This document shows positions 1 through 4,898 of a stretch of 5,084 bases of DNA, piece after piece (within the stretch, counting starts at the first letter, position 1; each line of letters opens with the position of its first letter). Under the pieces are notes generated by a model that worked only from the letters and a program-made list of their open reading frames with translations, made no database searches and had not been told where the DNA came from. Both the position numbers and the translations under genes were made by a program. Source of the stretch: Planctomycetota bacterium (lineage in GTDB: Bacteria; Planctomycetota; Planctomycetia; Gemmatales; Gemmataceae); contig JAGWVO010000282.1 of the NCBI GenBank assembly GCA_018970845.1, positions 1 to 5,084 on the forward strand. The letters run 5' to 3'.

Positions 1-10
1 GCCCCAGATT

Positions 11-56
11 TTGTTTGGGAAACAAGCCGTACCGTCTTTTTGGCGTCTTGTTTTTT
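11..56 (+). terminator. Possible intrinsic terminator of an upstream gene, with a competing hairpin
   Basis: AAACAAGCC (20-28) can pair with GGC (42-44) and TTGTTT (48-53), leaving a 3-base bulge, and a T-run follows (51-56). This has the form of a Rho-independent terminator read rightward, probably ending a gene left of the window. The same AAACAA (20-25) is also a perfect partner for TTGTTT at 11-16 across a 3-base loop, so the two hairpins exclude each other. No upstream gene is visible, so the role is inferred from shape only. Confidence 0.4.
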
Positions 57-122
57 CAGTTTGGCGCGGGCACCATGGCAACCGTCACTTTCAGGATTCA
101 CAAGACATATGTGGAATGTGAA

Positions 123-377
123 ATGTTGCGCCAATCATTCACCCTGCTGGCACTCGCCTTTTCGCCCTTGATTTCCTTGGCCGCTGATCTTTCCGTGATG
201 ACCGAAAACGGTTTTTCAACGGTTCAATTCAATGGAAAAAAAGTCTGGTCCGGCAAGACAACCGGCAAGGTCGCCGGGAAATCGGCTTCCGTGAACGGCA
301 AGGAATATGCCGCGGTTTTCGACGGAAACAAGCTGCTTTGGGAATCGGAAAAAGGAGCCGCCGGCAAGGTCAAGTGA
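123..377 (+). CDS. Small secreted protein of unknown function (84 aa)
   Basis: I do not recognise a named family. The start at 123 is chosen because it gives a clean Sec signal peptide: Arg near the N-terminus, a hydrophobic core (LLALAFSPLISLA) and probable cleavage after SLA, before ADLSV. A GGA lies 7 bases upstream (113-115). In-frame ATGs at 15 and 75 would bury this signal behind 36 or 16 extra residues. The mature part of about 64 residues is rich in Lys and Gly and predicted to be beta-strand. It has an imperfect internal repeat, FNGKKVW and FDGNKLLW, about 30 residues apart, suggesting two similar beta-hairpins. There are no cysteines after the signal, no lipobox and no membrane segment, so it should be soluble in the periplasm or outside the cell. 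It converges on the barrel gene with only 25 bases between stop codons. The coding call is fairly safe; the function is open. Confidence 0.7.
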   Translation: MLRQSFTLLALAFSPLISLAADLSVMTENGFSTVQFNGKKVWSGKTTGKVAGKSASVNGKEYAAVFDGNKLLWESEKGAAGKVK

Positions 378-396
378 CTTTCGATCCACCGGCGGC
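357..396. terminator. Inverted repeat between convergent genes, possible two-way terminator
   Basis: GCCGCCGG (357-364) and CCGGCGGC (389-396) form a perfect 8-bp GC-rich stem, with a smaller AAG/CTT hairpin inside the loop. It spans the last codons of the secreted-protein gene and the spacer before the barrel gene's stop. The position suits a shared terminator for the converging transcripts, but no T-run follows on either side, so it may act with Rho or only protect the 3' ends. Confidence 0.4.
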
Positions 397-402
397 CATG
401 TC

Positions 403-1443
403 TCAATAAACGATTCGGAATTGCCCGTACCAGGAAGCGTCGGTGTCGGAATTCTGGGTATCGGCCACCACGAGAACTCCAAACCGGAATTCCGCCCGCG
501 GAGCTTGCTTGAATGGTCGAAAGGCCAACCCGCAATCTTCCTGCAAAAGACTAAGCTCGAAGGACCGATTTCCGATCAGCTGCGTGTCGGTGTAAAGATA
601 ATGCCTTGAAGAGAAGATGTTCCCGGTCAGGTAGGCCCTGATAAACGGCCCTGGCTTGAGCCTTTCCCCCAAATTGTCAACAAGTTCCTTCGATGGCATG
701 TAGCCGGCGGCAATGAAGTTGGCTCGCGCGATGTCGTAATCCTCGGTGCCCAACAGGGAATATTCGTCACCAATGTACCAGCGGTTCTCAATAACTGTGC
801 CGTCGGCAAATCCCCAAGGCTTGTTGCGGTATTTGCCACGGTTGAGGTTGTTGAGGGAATAGGCTGAAAGCCTCAATTCCTGGGCCCCCCAGTAATTCCA
901 GGCCAAACCCAGCGTGTAGTCGAATTCCCTCTTGCTGAAGTCAAAGGATCCTTGCCGACCGTTTGTTATGCCGGGGGTGGCTTTCTGCATCCAGAAATCG
1001 GTGTCGGCAAACAAATAAACATGATGTTTCCGAAGAAGCCAGAGGTTGAAATTCAGTGTCAAATCGCCGATCGGGGTGAATTCGTAGCCGTTGGGTGCCA
1101 TCCTGTTGCCGTCGGCGAAAACCCTGATTCCCGCCACTCCGAAGGTTGCCGGACCGGTGCCGGGAACCTCCGGTTCGGGGTTCATTTCGCGCCAACGCCC
1201 CATCAGGTATCGGAGAGGTTTTTTCCTTTCAGCCAACGCATCCGGCCCGGCATCCATCAACGCCGTTTCAATCGTCGTTCGGCCCATTGCGGATTTCGTG
1301 ATTTCCCCGGCCAACGGTTCATTTTCGGCCGGAAGCGTTGCCGATGGCTGCCCCTCTGGAGCCACTTCCTGGCTTTTGAGCGGCAAATGGAATGCCATTG
1401 CCAATCCCAAGGTCAGGATTGGCGCCCAACGCGATTGGGCCAT
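403..1443 (-). CDS. Predicted outer-membrane beta-barrel protein (346 aa), function unknown
   Basis: The ATG at 1443 gives a signal peptide (residues 1 to about 24: MAQSRW, then a hydrophobic stretch through AMAFHL). A low-complexity Pro/Glu/Ala linker follows to about residue 75. From residue 99 to the end the protein alternates polar and aromatic/hydrophobic residues typical of amphipathic strands, for example 125-149, 173-197, 266-301 and 316-346. It ends in QFRIVY, a C-terminal aromatic residue as used for BAM recognition of barrel proteins. I infer roughly ten or more strands and an outer-membrane location. There is one Cys (304) and no known enzyme motif. The frame stays open upstream to a TTG at 1548, but that adds 35 non-signal residues and has no ribosome binding site. 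The ATG lacks an obvious one too, which is common in planctomycetes. It diverges from the sigma factor gene. Substrate or pore role cannot be told. Confidence 0.72.
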   Translation of the reverse strand: MAQSRWAPILTLGLAMAFHLPLKSQEVAPEGQPSATLPAENEPLAGEITKSAMGRTTIETALMDAGPDALAERKKPLRYLMGRWREMNPEPEVPGTGPATFGVAGIRVFADGNRMAPNGYEFTPIGDLTLNFNLWLLRKHHVYLFADTDFWMQKATPGITNGRQGSFDFSKREFDYTLGLAWNYWGAQELRLSAYSLNNLNRGKYRNKPWGFADGTVIENRWYIGDEYSLLGTEDYDIARANFIAAGYMPSKELVDNLGERLKPGPFIRAYLTGNIFSSRHYLYTDTQLIGNRSFELSLLQEDCGLAFRPFKQAPRAEFRFGVLVVADTQNSDTDASWYGQFRIVY

Positions 1444-1467
1444 TGGGCTGCTTTTGTTGGCCAATGG
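1440..1467 (-). promoter_or_regulatory. Hairpin enclosing the barrel gene start codon
   Basis: On the minus strand CCATTGG (1467-1461) and CCAATGG (1446-1440) are perfect 7-bp complements around a 14-base loop. The ATG start (1443-1441) lies inside the second arm. In the mRNA this would pair the start codon, and no Shine-Dalgarno sequence is visible in front of it. The pairing is seen; translational control is inferred. If translation instead began at the TTG at 1548, the hairpin would merely be coding sequence. Confidence 0.3.
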
Positions 1468-1558
1468 AGGCCCCCGGGATGTTCGCGAAAGCGTCGCGGC
1501 GTTGGTTGGCTCAAAAGAGTTGGCTGATACTCGCCCTTCATGCGTCAAGGCAAGCGCA

Positions 1559-1586
1559 TTGAACCCGATTCATTTCGCATTAAAAT
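1559..1586 (+). promoter_or_regulatory. Sigma70-like promoter of the ECF sigma factor gene
   Basis: TTGAAC (1559-1564) matches the -35 consensus at four of six positions and TAAAAT (1581-1586) matches the -10 at five of six, with a 16-base spacer. Transcription would begin near 1593, leaving a leader of about 25 bases that includes the GGAG at 1608-1611. It is an AT-rich patch in a GC-rich window and is placed correctly for the gene at 1618. Confidence 0.5.
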
Positions 1587-1595
1587 GCCATGAAT
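1568..1595. promoter_or_regulatory. Nested dyad overlapping the sigma gene promoter, possible operator
   Basis: Outer arms ATTCAT (1568-1573) and ATGAAT (1590-1595) enclose inner arms GCATT (1577-1581) and AATGC (1584-1588) separated by AA. All eleven arm pairs are perfect, with a small asymmetry (TTC against C) between the two layers. The dyad covers most of the spacer and the whole -10 element, so a bound dimer would block RNA polymerase. No regulator gene adjacent to it identifies the binder; autoregulation is only a guess. Confidence 0.4.
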
Positions 1596-1617
1596 ATCCA
1601 AGTCTTCGGAGCGTGAC

Positions 1618-2268
1618 ATGTCCGAATCAGCCCCCGGGGATTCGGGGGAATTCAACACACGGCAAATGCATGCCTACATCGAGGGCATGCGGGAAAACCC
1701 CAGCGTTCGAAACGAACTGTACAAGGCCGTCGAAGCCCGCCTGATGCGCCTGTCCCGCCGGATGCTGCGCGACTTCCCCCGCCTGATGGCCATGACCGAG
1801 GCCGAGGATATCCTGCAAGGAGCCGCCATGCGGCTACTTCGATCCCTCGAAACGATCACCCCGGTGGCCACGCGTGAGTTTTTCAGGCTCGCCACCGTTC
1901 ACCTGCGCCGCGAACTCATCGACCTGACGCGCAAGAATTTCGGGCCGCTCGGCCAGGGCCGTCATGAGGTTCCCCTTCTGGCCGGCGCCGACAGCGACGG
2001 TGAGTTGGCCCCGCTGGTGAGTGACGGATCCGGCAGCCACCAGGAACTAGAGCATTGGGCCGAGTTTCATGAGAAAATCGGCGAGCTCACCGTGCAGGAA
2101 CGGGAGGTTTTCTCGCTGGTTTATTATCACGGGATGAAACAGGAACAAATCGCCGGAATCCTTGGCGTCGATGAGCGCACCGTGCGCCGTTATTGGAGTT
2201 CGGCCATTGGTCGCCTCAAGTCGATCCTCTCACCCGAATGCCTGGCCAAGCTGACCCAGTCAGCCTGA
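1618..2268 (+). CDS. ECF-type RNA polymerase sigma-70 family factor (216 aa)
   Basis: Directs RNA polymerase to a set of promoters. Region 2 spans roughly residues 32-105, including the helix TEAEDILQGAAMRLLRSLE (60-78), the usual D-hydrophobic-hydrophobic-Q pattern of sigma region 2.2. A linker (about 106-148) replaces region 3, the ECF hallmark. Region 4 follows (about 150-205): ELTVQEREVFSLVYYHGM, then a helix-turn-helix with EQIAGILGVDERTVRRYWSSAIGRLK, where TVRRYW should form the recognition helix for the -35 element. Length fits ECF factors, and the TVRR-W style is common in planctomycete sets. The ATG at 1618 has GGAG at 1608-1611 with 6-base spacing. No anti-sigma or kinase gene lies beside it, so its control is not visible; the upstream dyad is a candidate. 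It diverges from the barrel gene, a possible but unproven target. The ORF ends 103 bases before ribE. Confidence 0.9.
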   Translation: MSESAPGDSGEFNTRQMHAYIEGMRENPSVRNELYKAVEARLMRLSRRMLRDFPRLMAMTEAEDILQGAAMRLLRSLETITPVATREFFRLATVHLRRELIDLTRKNFGPLGQGRHEVPLLAGADSDGELAPLVSDGSGSHQELEHWAEFHEKIGELTVQEREVFSLVYYHGMKQEQIAGILGVDERTVRRYWSSAIGRLKSILSPECLAKLTQSA

Positions 2269-2276
2269 CCATGATC

Positions 2277-2304
2277 GATGGCATCCGTCCGCCGGACTCC
2301 CATC
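2277..2304 (+). terminator. Two-layer hairpin just after the sigma factor gene
   Basis: GATGG (2277-2281) pairs with CCATC (2300-2304), and inside it GTCC (2287-2290) pairs with GGAC (2294-2297) around a 3-base loop. It begins 9 bases after the sigma gene's stop codon. There is no T-run, so a simple intrinsic terminator is unlikely; 3'-end protection or a Rho-assisted stop is possible. Confidence 0.25.
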
Positions 2305-2320
2305 ATTGCGTGAAAGGGTG

Positions 2321-2338
2321 CCGGGGGCAGGGGCCCGG
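2321..2338 (+). promoter_or_regulatory. GC-rich hairpin in the ribE leader
   Basis: CCGGG (2321-2325) pairs with CCCGG (2334-2338) around an 8-base G-rich loop, extendable by G-T wobbles. It ends 33 bases before the ribE start. The gap is too short to hold an FMN riboswitch (RFN element), and I see none of its conserved blocks. Any regulatory role is inference. Confidence 0.25.
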
Positions 2339-2361
2339 TGAAGCCTCTCACTGAAAGCGCT

Positions 2362-2366
2362 GGGGA
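2362..2366 (+). promoter_or_regulatory. Ribosome binding site selecting the second ATG of ribE
   Basis: GGGGA at 2362-2366 sits 5 bases before the ATG at 2372. It overlaps the alternative ATG at 2366, which would therefore have no usable site. This supports starting the protein with MFTG. Confidence 0.5.
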
Positions 2367-2371
2367 TGATC

Positions 2372-3007
2372 ATGTTCACGGGATTGGTGGAACATCTGGG
2401 TACTGTTGTCTCCGCCGAACCTAGGGAAGCGGGCACATCCCTTGTCGTGGATGCCGGGCCCTTGGCCACGGGCATCGCCATGGGGGGCAGCGTCGCGGTG
2501 AATGGGGCCTGCCTGACGGTTGTCGGGATCGAGGGGAGCCGTCTCTCGTTCCAGGTGGGGCCCGAGACGATCAAGCGCACCAACCTGGGATCGGCCCGCG
2601 CCGGTTCAAGGGTGAACCTCGAAAGGCCCCTGCGCATGGGAGCCGAACTTGGAGGGCATTGGGTGCAGGGGCATGTGGACGGTCTTGGCGCCGTTCTCGC
2701 GAGGGAACCTGCTGGCGAATGGGAAATGGTGCGCTTTTCAGCTCCCGAGCGCCTTCTTTCCATGATGCTTCCCCAAGGGTCCATCACCGTCGACGGCGTC
2801 AGCCTCACGATTGTCGAGGTGGGCGCCGGCGCCTTCACGGTGATGCTCATTCCGCACACCCTCGCCGTCACGACACTCGGCCTGCTGAAAATCGGGGATT
2901 CGGTGAACCTGGAAGCTGATATTCTGGCTCGATACACATGGAAGGCGATCGACCAACTCATTCCGGCACATCTTCGCCAGGCGGGCCTGCTCCCCGGCAA
3001 ACCCTGA
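2372..3007 (+). CDS. ribE: Riboflavin synthase, alpha chain (211 aa)
   Basis: Catalyses the last step of riboflavin synthesis, dismutating two 6,7-dimethyl-8-ribityllumazine molecules into riboflavin and a pyrimidine product that is recycled; acts in the cytoplasm, as a trimer in known members. The protein shows the family's two tandem lumazine-binding repeats. Repeat 1 (about 1-96) has the invariant MFTGLVE start, GGSVAVNGACLTV (38-50), ETIKRTNLG (65-73) and VNLERPL. Repeat 2 (about 97-190) opens with QGHVDG (99-104) and has ITVDGVSLTIVEV (138-150), TLGLLKIGDSVNLEADILARY. Cys47, His101, Ser144 and Thr146 align by position with residues reported important in the E. coli enzyme (Cys48, His102, Ser146, Thr148). 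Length is normal. ATG 2372 is preferred to 2366 because the family begins MFTG. The symbol is ribC in some genomes. Its 3' end overlaps rsmA by 70 bases. Confidence 0.96.
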   Translation: MFTGLVEHLGTVVSAEPREAGTSLVVDAGPLATGIAMGGSVAVNGACLTVVGIEGSRLSFQVGPETIKRTNLGSARAGSRVNLERPLRMGAELGGHWVQGHVDGLGAVLAREPAGEWEMVRFSAPERLLSMMLPQGSITVDGVSLTIVEVGAGAFTVMLIPHTLAVTTLGLLKIGDSVNLEADILARYTWKAIDQLIPAHLRQAGLLPGKP

Positions 3008-3903
3008 ACCATGTCCTTTCGATGCTGCGGGCCAACGGCCTGGAGGCCAAGAGCAAGCTCGGGCAGAACTTCCTGATCGACCTCAACCTGATGGAAATCG
3101 TCGTGCGGTCGGCCGACCTGACGCGCGACGACGCCGTGCTGGAAGTCGGCACGGGCACCGGCGGGCTCACGGGCCGATTGGTTGAATTGGCCGGGGCCGT
3201 CGTCAGCGCGGAAATCGACCCGGGGTTGCATGCCTTGGCCCGGCGCACCGTCTCCGGCCAGGGAGACCGCGTCCGGCTTCTCCTGGCGGATATCCTGCGG
3301 ACCAAGAATGAACTCAACAAGGCGGTCATCGAGGCTTGGCTGGAGGCCTCCAGGGCTGCCGGTGCCTCGCGCCTGAAGCTGGTCGCGAATCTGCCATACG
3401 CGGTGGCCGTTCCCGTGATGGCCAACCTCCTGGTTTCCGGCCCCGTGCCTGCCTTGCAGGTGGGCATGGTGCAATGGGAGATCGCCGAACGACTGGCGGC
3501 CAAGCCGGGGGAAGACGCCTTCGGTTCCATCTCGGTATTGGCTCAAAGCGTCGCCAAGGTCTCGGTTGTCAGGAAAATTCCGCCCCAGGCGTTCTTTCCG
3601 GCGCCCAAGGTTGACTCCGCGATCGTCAGGGTTGAATCCGACCCGCAGGCCCGGGCTTTGCTGGAAGGCCGGTTGGCAAGGCCCGAGGGGCCGCCCGCCA
3701 TGGAACGGTGGCGCAACTTCCTCAGGGATCTTTATTGTCATCGGCGCAAGAACCTGCGCGGCGCCCTCCACAGCCTCCCGGAGCAGGAATTGGCAAAGCC
3801 AGAAATCGACGCCCGGCTCGCGGCCGCGGGCATCGATGGCAACCGCAGGGCTGAAACCATGCCGGTTGAAGACCATGTCAGGTTATGCGAGTTGTTTGGT
3901 TAG
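2938..3903 (+). CDS. rsmA: 16S rRNA (adenine-1518/1519-N6) dimethyltransferase RsmA (321 aa)
   Basis: Uses S-adenosylmethionine to dimethylate two adjacent adenines in the 3'-terminal hairpin of 16S rRNA during small-subunit maturation. Motifs in order: KLGQNFLID (40-48), SAM-binding motif I LEVGTGTGGLT (68-78), acidic residue of motif II in SAEIDPG (Glu92), LLADIL (115-120), catalytic motif IV NLPY (151-154), FFPAPKVDSAIVRV (219-232) and the C-terminal HRRKNLRGAL (268-277). About ten residues around TKNELN (122-127), between motifs III and IV, are extra relative to E. coli and, as I recall, typical of planctomycetes; overall length is somewhat long. The ATG at 2938 lies inside ribE in another frame. 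The next start (ATG 3022) would drop RQTLNHVL, a segment I recall as conserved in planctomycete homologues, so 2938 is preferred although no Shine-Dalgarno is visible. Translational coupling to ribE is likely. Older symbol: ksgA. Confidence 0.94.
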   Translation: MEGDRPTHSGTSSPGGPAPRQTLNHVLSMLRANGLEAKSKLGQNFLIDLNLMEIVVRSADLTRDDAVLEVGTGTGGLTGRLVELAGAVVSAEIDPGLHALARRTVSGQGDRVRLLLADILRTKNELNKAVIEAWLEASRAAGASRLKLVANLPYAVAVPVMANLLVSGPVPALQVGMVQWEIAERLAAKPGEDAFGSISVLAQSVAKVSVVRKIPPQAFFPAPKVDSAIVRVESDPQARALLEGRLARPEGPPAMERWRNFLRDLYCHRRKNLRGALHSLPEQELAKPEIDARLAAAGIDGNRRAETMPVEDHVRLCELFG

Positions 3904-4105
3904 GCCGAACCTCAGGCAGGTAATTCGCTTTGTTCCGCCAAGCAAAACAACGGAGATTCGCGGCGGGGTTCGGGCAGTTGGCCCAGAACAGGGTTGTCGG
4001 GATTTCATGCCAAGCCGCTTGACCCGCCTTTTTCAATCGCCCTTGTGATTTCCGCCATGGGAGTTGTCGATTTTCCCAAACCACGAAAAAAAGCCGTTTC
4101 CAGAC
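3904..4105. other. Gene-free convergent spacer between rsmA and the lipoprotein operon
   Basis: About 200 bases between the stop codons of rsmA (+) and the 134-residue lipoprotein gene (-). I find no convincing gene here: an open minus-strand frame (3878-4084) has no ribosome binding site, runs antisense into rsmA and resembles nothing. The stretch holds inverted repeats best explained as transcription-end structures for the two converging units. Confidence 0.5.
3962..4033 (+). terminator. Possible terminator after rsmA
   Basis: GGCGGG (3962-3967) can pair with CCCGCC (4023-4028), directly followed by TTTTT (4029-4033). The long loop contains smaller stems: GGGC/GCCC (3972-3975 with 3981-3984, flanked by GTT/AAC) and CAAG/CTTG just before the closing arm. 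The multi-branched shape is less typical than a simple hairpin, so this is tentative. Confidence 0.3.
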
Positions 4106-4114
4106 TCAGGGCTT
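4086..4114 (-). terminator. Intrinsic terminator of the lipoprotein operon
   Basis: On the minus strand AAGCC (4114-4110) pairs with GGCTT (4095-4091) around a 14-base loop, and the T-run continues to 4086 (seven T in all). Flanking CACG (4119-4116) and CGTG (4085-4082) arms could add an outer stem. The 5' arm falls in the last codons of the upstream gene, and the stop codon is in the loop. The stem is short, so strength is uncertain. Confidence 0.45.
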
Positions 4115-4510
4115 CTCGTGCAGTTCACGAACCTTGATCTGGATGCGCTGAAGGCATTGCTGGGTGGCCGCCTCGTCCTTCGACTTGGCCAGCGTGGCCA
4201 GCTTGGAACATTCCTGGGCGATTTCCGCGGCGGTGGCGGAAATCTGCTGTTGCCGCGCGACGGGCACTCCGGTGGCCCGGTCCATGAAGCGCGCGGTTTG
4301 CGACAGCACCCGCGAGACTTCCTCGAGGTCCTGCCATTTGTTGAGGTAGAACGATTCAGTGGCGGCCAGGGCCTGTGAGCGGGCCCTGGTGACCAGTTCG
4401 CTATACGGTTGCGCCGGAGCGTTTTCCGGAAGCGGAACGAGGCTTTGGCTTTCCTGCATCGACTGGCAGCCGGCCAATATCAGCGCCAAGGCCCAAATGG
4501 TGCGTCTCAT
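4106..4510 (-). CDS. Helical lipoprotein of unknown function (134 aa)
   Basis: A type II (lipoprotein) signal is clear: MRRT, a hydrophobic stretch, then the lipobox L-A-G-C with the lipidated Cys at position 15 and Gln at +2. The mature part is almost wholly helical, rich in Ala, Gln, Glu, Arg and Lys, with regions such as SELVTRARSQALAATESF, WQDLEEVSRVLSQTARFMD, QQQISATAAEIAQECSKLATLAK and a closing QRIQIKVRELHEKP. That pattern suggests a bundle of about four amphipathic helices. It is broadly like cytochrome c-prime-type bundles, but there is no CxxCH haem motif, so no haem role is claimed. The ATG at 4510 has GGGAG (4523-4519) with 8-base spacing; the frame stays open upstream to 4750 but only as the other strand's shadow. 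It is the second gene of a two-lipoprotein unit, 43 bases after the first. Membrane anchoring is firm, function unknown. Confidence 0.78.
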   Translation of the reverse strand: MRRTIWALALILAGCQSMQESQSLVPLPENAPAQPYSELVTRARSQALAATESFYLNKWQDLEEVSRVLSQTARFMDRATGVPVARQQQISATAAEIAQECSKLATLAKSKDEAATQQCLQRIQIKVRELHEKP

Positions 4511-4523
4511 GGTGCAGTCTCCC

Positions 4524-4543
4524 GCGCGGCACGACCGCCGCGC
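4524..4543 (-). promoter_or_regulatory. Strong hairpin between the two lipoprotein genes
   Basis: On the minus strand GCGCGGC (4543-4537) and GCCGCGC (4530-4524) form a perfect 7-bp GC stem around a 6-base loop. It abuts the GGGAGA ribosome binding site (4523-4518) of the downstream gene. No T-run follows, so it is more likely to set mRNA stability or relative expression of the two genes than to terminate. Confidence 0.4.
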
Positions 4544-4553
4544 CGGGAATGCC

Positions 4554-4769
4554 CTAGCGGCCGTGCACTCCGGGACGATCAAATTCCGTGGTGGGACCGG
4601 GAGCCTGCGGTATCGCCAGCCTGTCGAGGGAGCGCTGCTGCTGCTCCGACAACGACAGGCCTGGCTGGTCGACCCGCATCGGGTTGCCGCGGTGTTTCCA
4701 CGGCCCCGCCACATCGCAACCGGCCAGCAAGGCCACCCCGGCAATCCCAACCGCGAATCCTCGCGTCAC
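4554..4769 (-). CDS. Small lipoprotein of unknown function (71 aa)
   Basis: Starts with GTG at 4769, fixed by a strong GGAGG (4781-4777) 7 bases upstream. The N-terminus is a lipoprotein signal: MTRGF, a hydrophobic core (AVGIAGVALLAG) and lipobox L-A-G-C with Cys18. The residue after Cys is Asp, which in E. coli is the signal that keeps a lipoprotein in the inner membrane; whether this holds in planctomycetes is not known to me. The mature part of 53 residues is polar and Pro-rich, with a central short helix (LSLSEQQQRSLDRLAIPQ) and a Pro/Gly tail, so probably little fixed fold. It is first in a unit with the 134-residue lipoprotein downstream and diverges from tatC. I do not recognise a named family. 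The good ribosome site, textbook lipobox and operon position make the coding call sound. Confidence 0.75.
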   Translation of the reverse strand: MTRGFAVGIAGVALLAGCDVAGPWKHRGNPMRVDQPGLSLSEQQQRSLDRLAIPQAPGPTTEFDRPGVHGR

Positions 4770-4776
4770 CGGATCC

Positions 4777-4781
4777 CCTCC
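4777..4781 (-). promoter_or_regulatory. Strong Shine-Dalgarno fixing a GTG start
   Basis: The minus strand reads GGAGG (followed by GG) 7 bases before the GTG at 4769. A nearby ATG (4786-4784) is out of frame and meets a stop after six codons, so the GTG is the true start of the 71-residue lipoprotein. Confidence 0.65.
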
Positions 4782-4834
4782 AACATACGGCCTGACCCCC
4801 CCGCCATGCCATGGCCCGCTCCGGAAATAAAGAT

Positions 4835-4858
4835 GAATCCGCCCCGTGGCGCGGATTC
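4835..4858. promoter_or_regulatory. Perfect 8-bp inverted repeat in the lipoprotein/tatC spacer
   Basis: GAATCCGC (4835-4842) and GCGGATTC (4851-4858) are perfect complements around an 8-base loop. Read leftward, toward the lipoprotein genes, the stem is followed by the T-rich ATCTTTATTTCC, which resembles a leader terminator (attenuator). Read as DNA, it could be an operator in this divergent promoter region. The symmetry is seen; both roles are inferred. Confidence 0.4.
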
Positions 4859-4864
4859 CGATTG

Positions 4865-4898
4865 GTTGAGCGAAAGGCTGGCGCCTGATATCCTCAAC
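4865..4898 (+). promoter_or_regulatory. Candidate tatC promoter overlapped by a nested dyad
   Basis: TTGAGC (4866-4871) and TATCCT (4889-4894), 17 bases apart, each match the sigma70 consensus at four of six positions. Initiation near 4901 would leave a leader of about 28 bases before the ATG at 4929. The same bases carry a two-layer dyad: GTTGAG (4865-4870) with CTCAAC (4893-4898), and inside it AGGC (4875-4878) with GCCT (4883-4886). A dimeric regulator bound here would cover the promoter. The match is moderate, so this remains a candidate. Confidence 0.33.

Noticed and set aside
1446..1548. TTG start at 1548 extending the barrel protein by 35 residues
   Set aside because: The added residues are polar and would bury the signal peptide; no ribosome binding site precedes the TTG.
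952..1744. Plus-strand frames opposite the barrel gene
   Set aside because: They overlap antisense to a protein with a signal peptide and barrel pattern, and read as Arg/Pro/Gly-rich noise.
2271..2354. 27-codon plus-strand frame between the sigma gene and ribE, beginning MIDGIRPPDSHHC
   Set aside because: It has no ribosome binding site, no hydrophobic or family signature, and falls on two hairpins; a leader peptide cannot be supported.
2269..2371. FMN riboswitch ahead of ribE
   Set aside because: The gap is only about 100 bases and lacks the conserved RFN blocks; the hairpins seen are simple GC stems.
2260..3876. Long open frame (538 codons) on the minus strand opposite ribE and rsmA
   Set aside because: It is an antisense shadow of two clearly recognised genes in GC-rich DNA, with Pro/Arg-rich composition and no recognisable domain.
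3878..4084. 68-codon minus-strand frame after the lipoprotein operon
   Set aside because: It starts with GTG without a ribosome site, lies beyond the operon's terminator, overlaps rsmA antisense and has no recognisable content.
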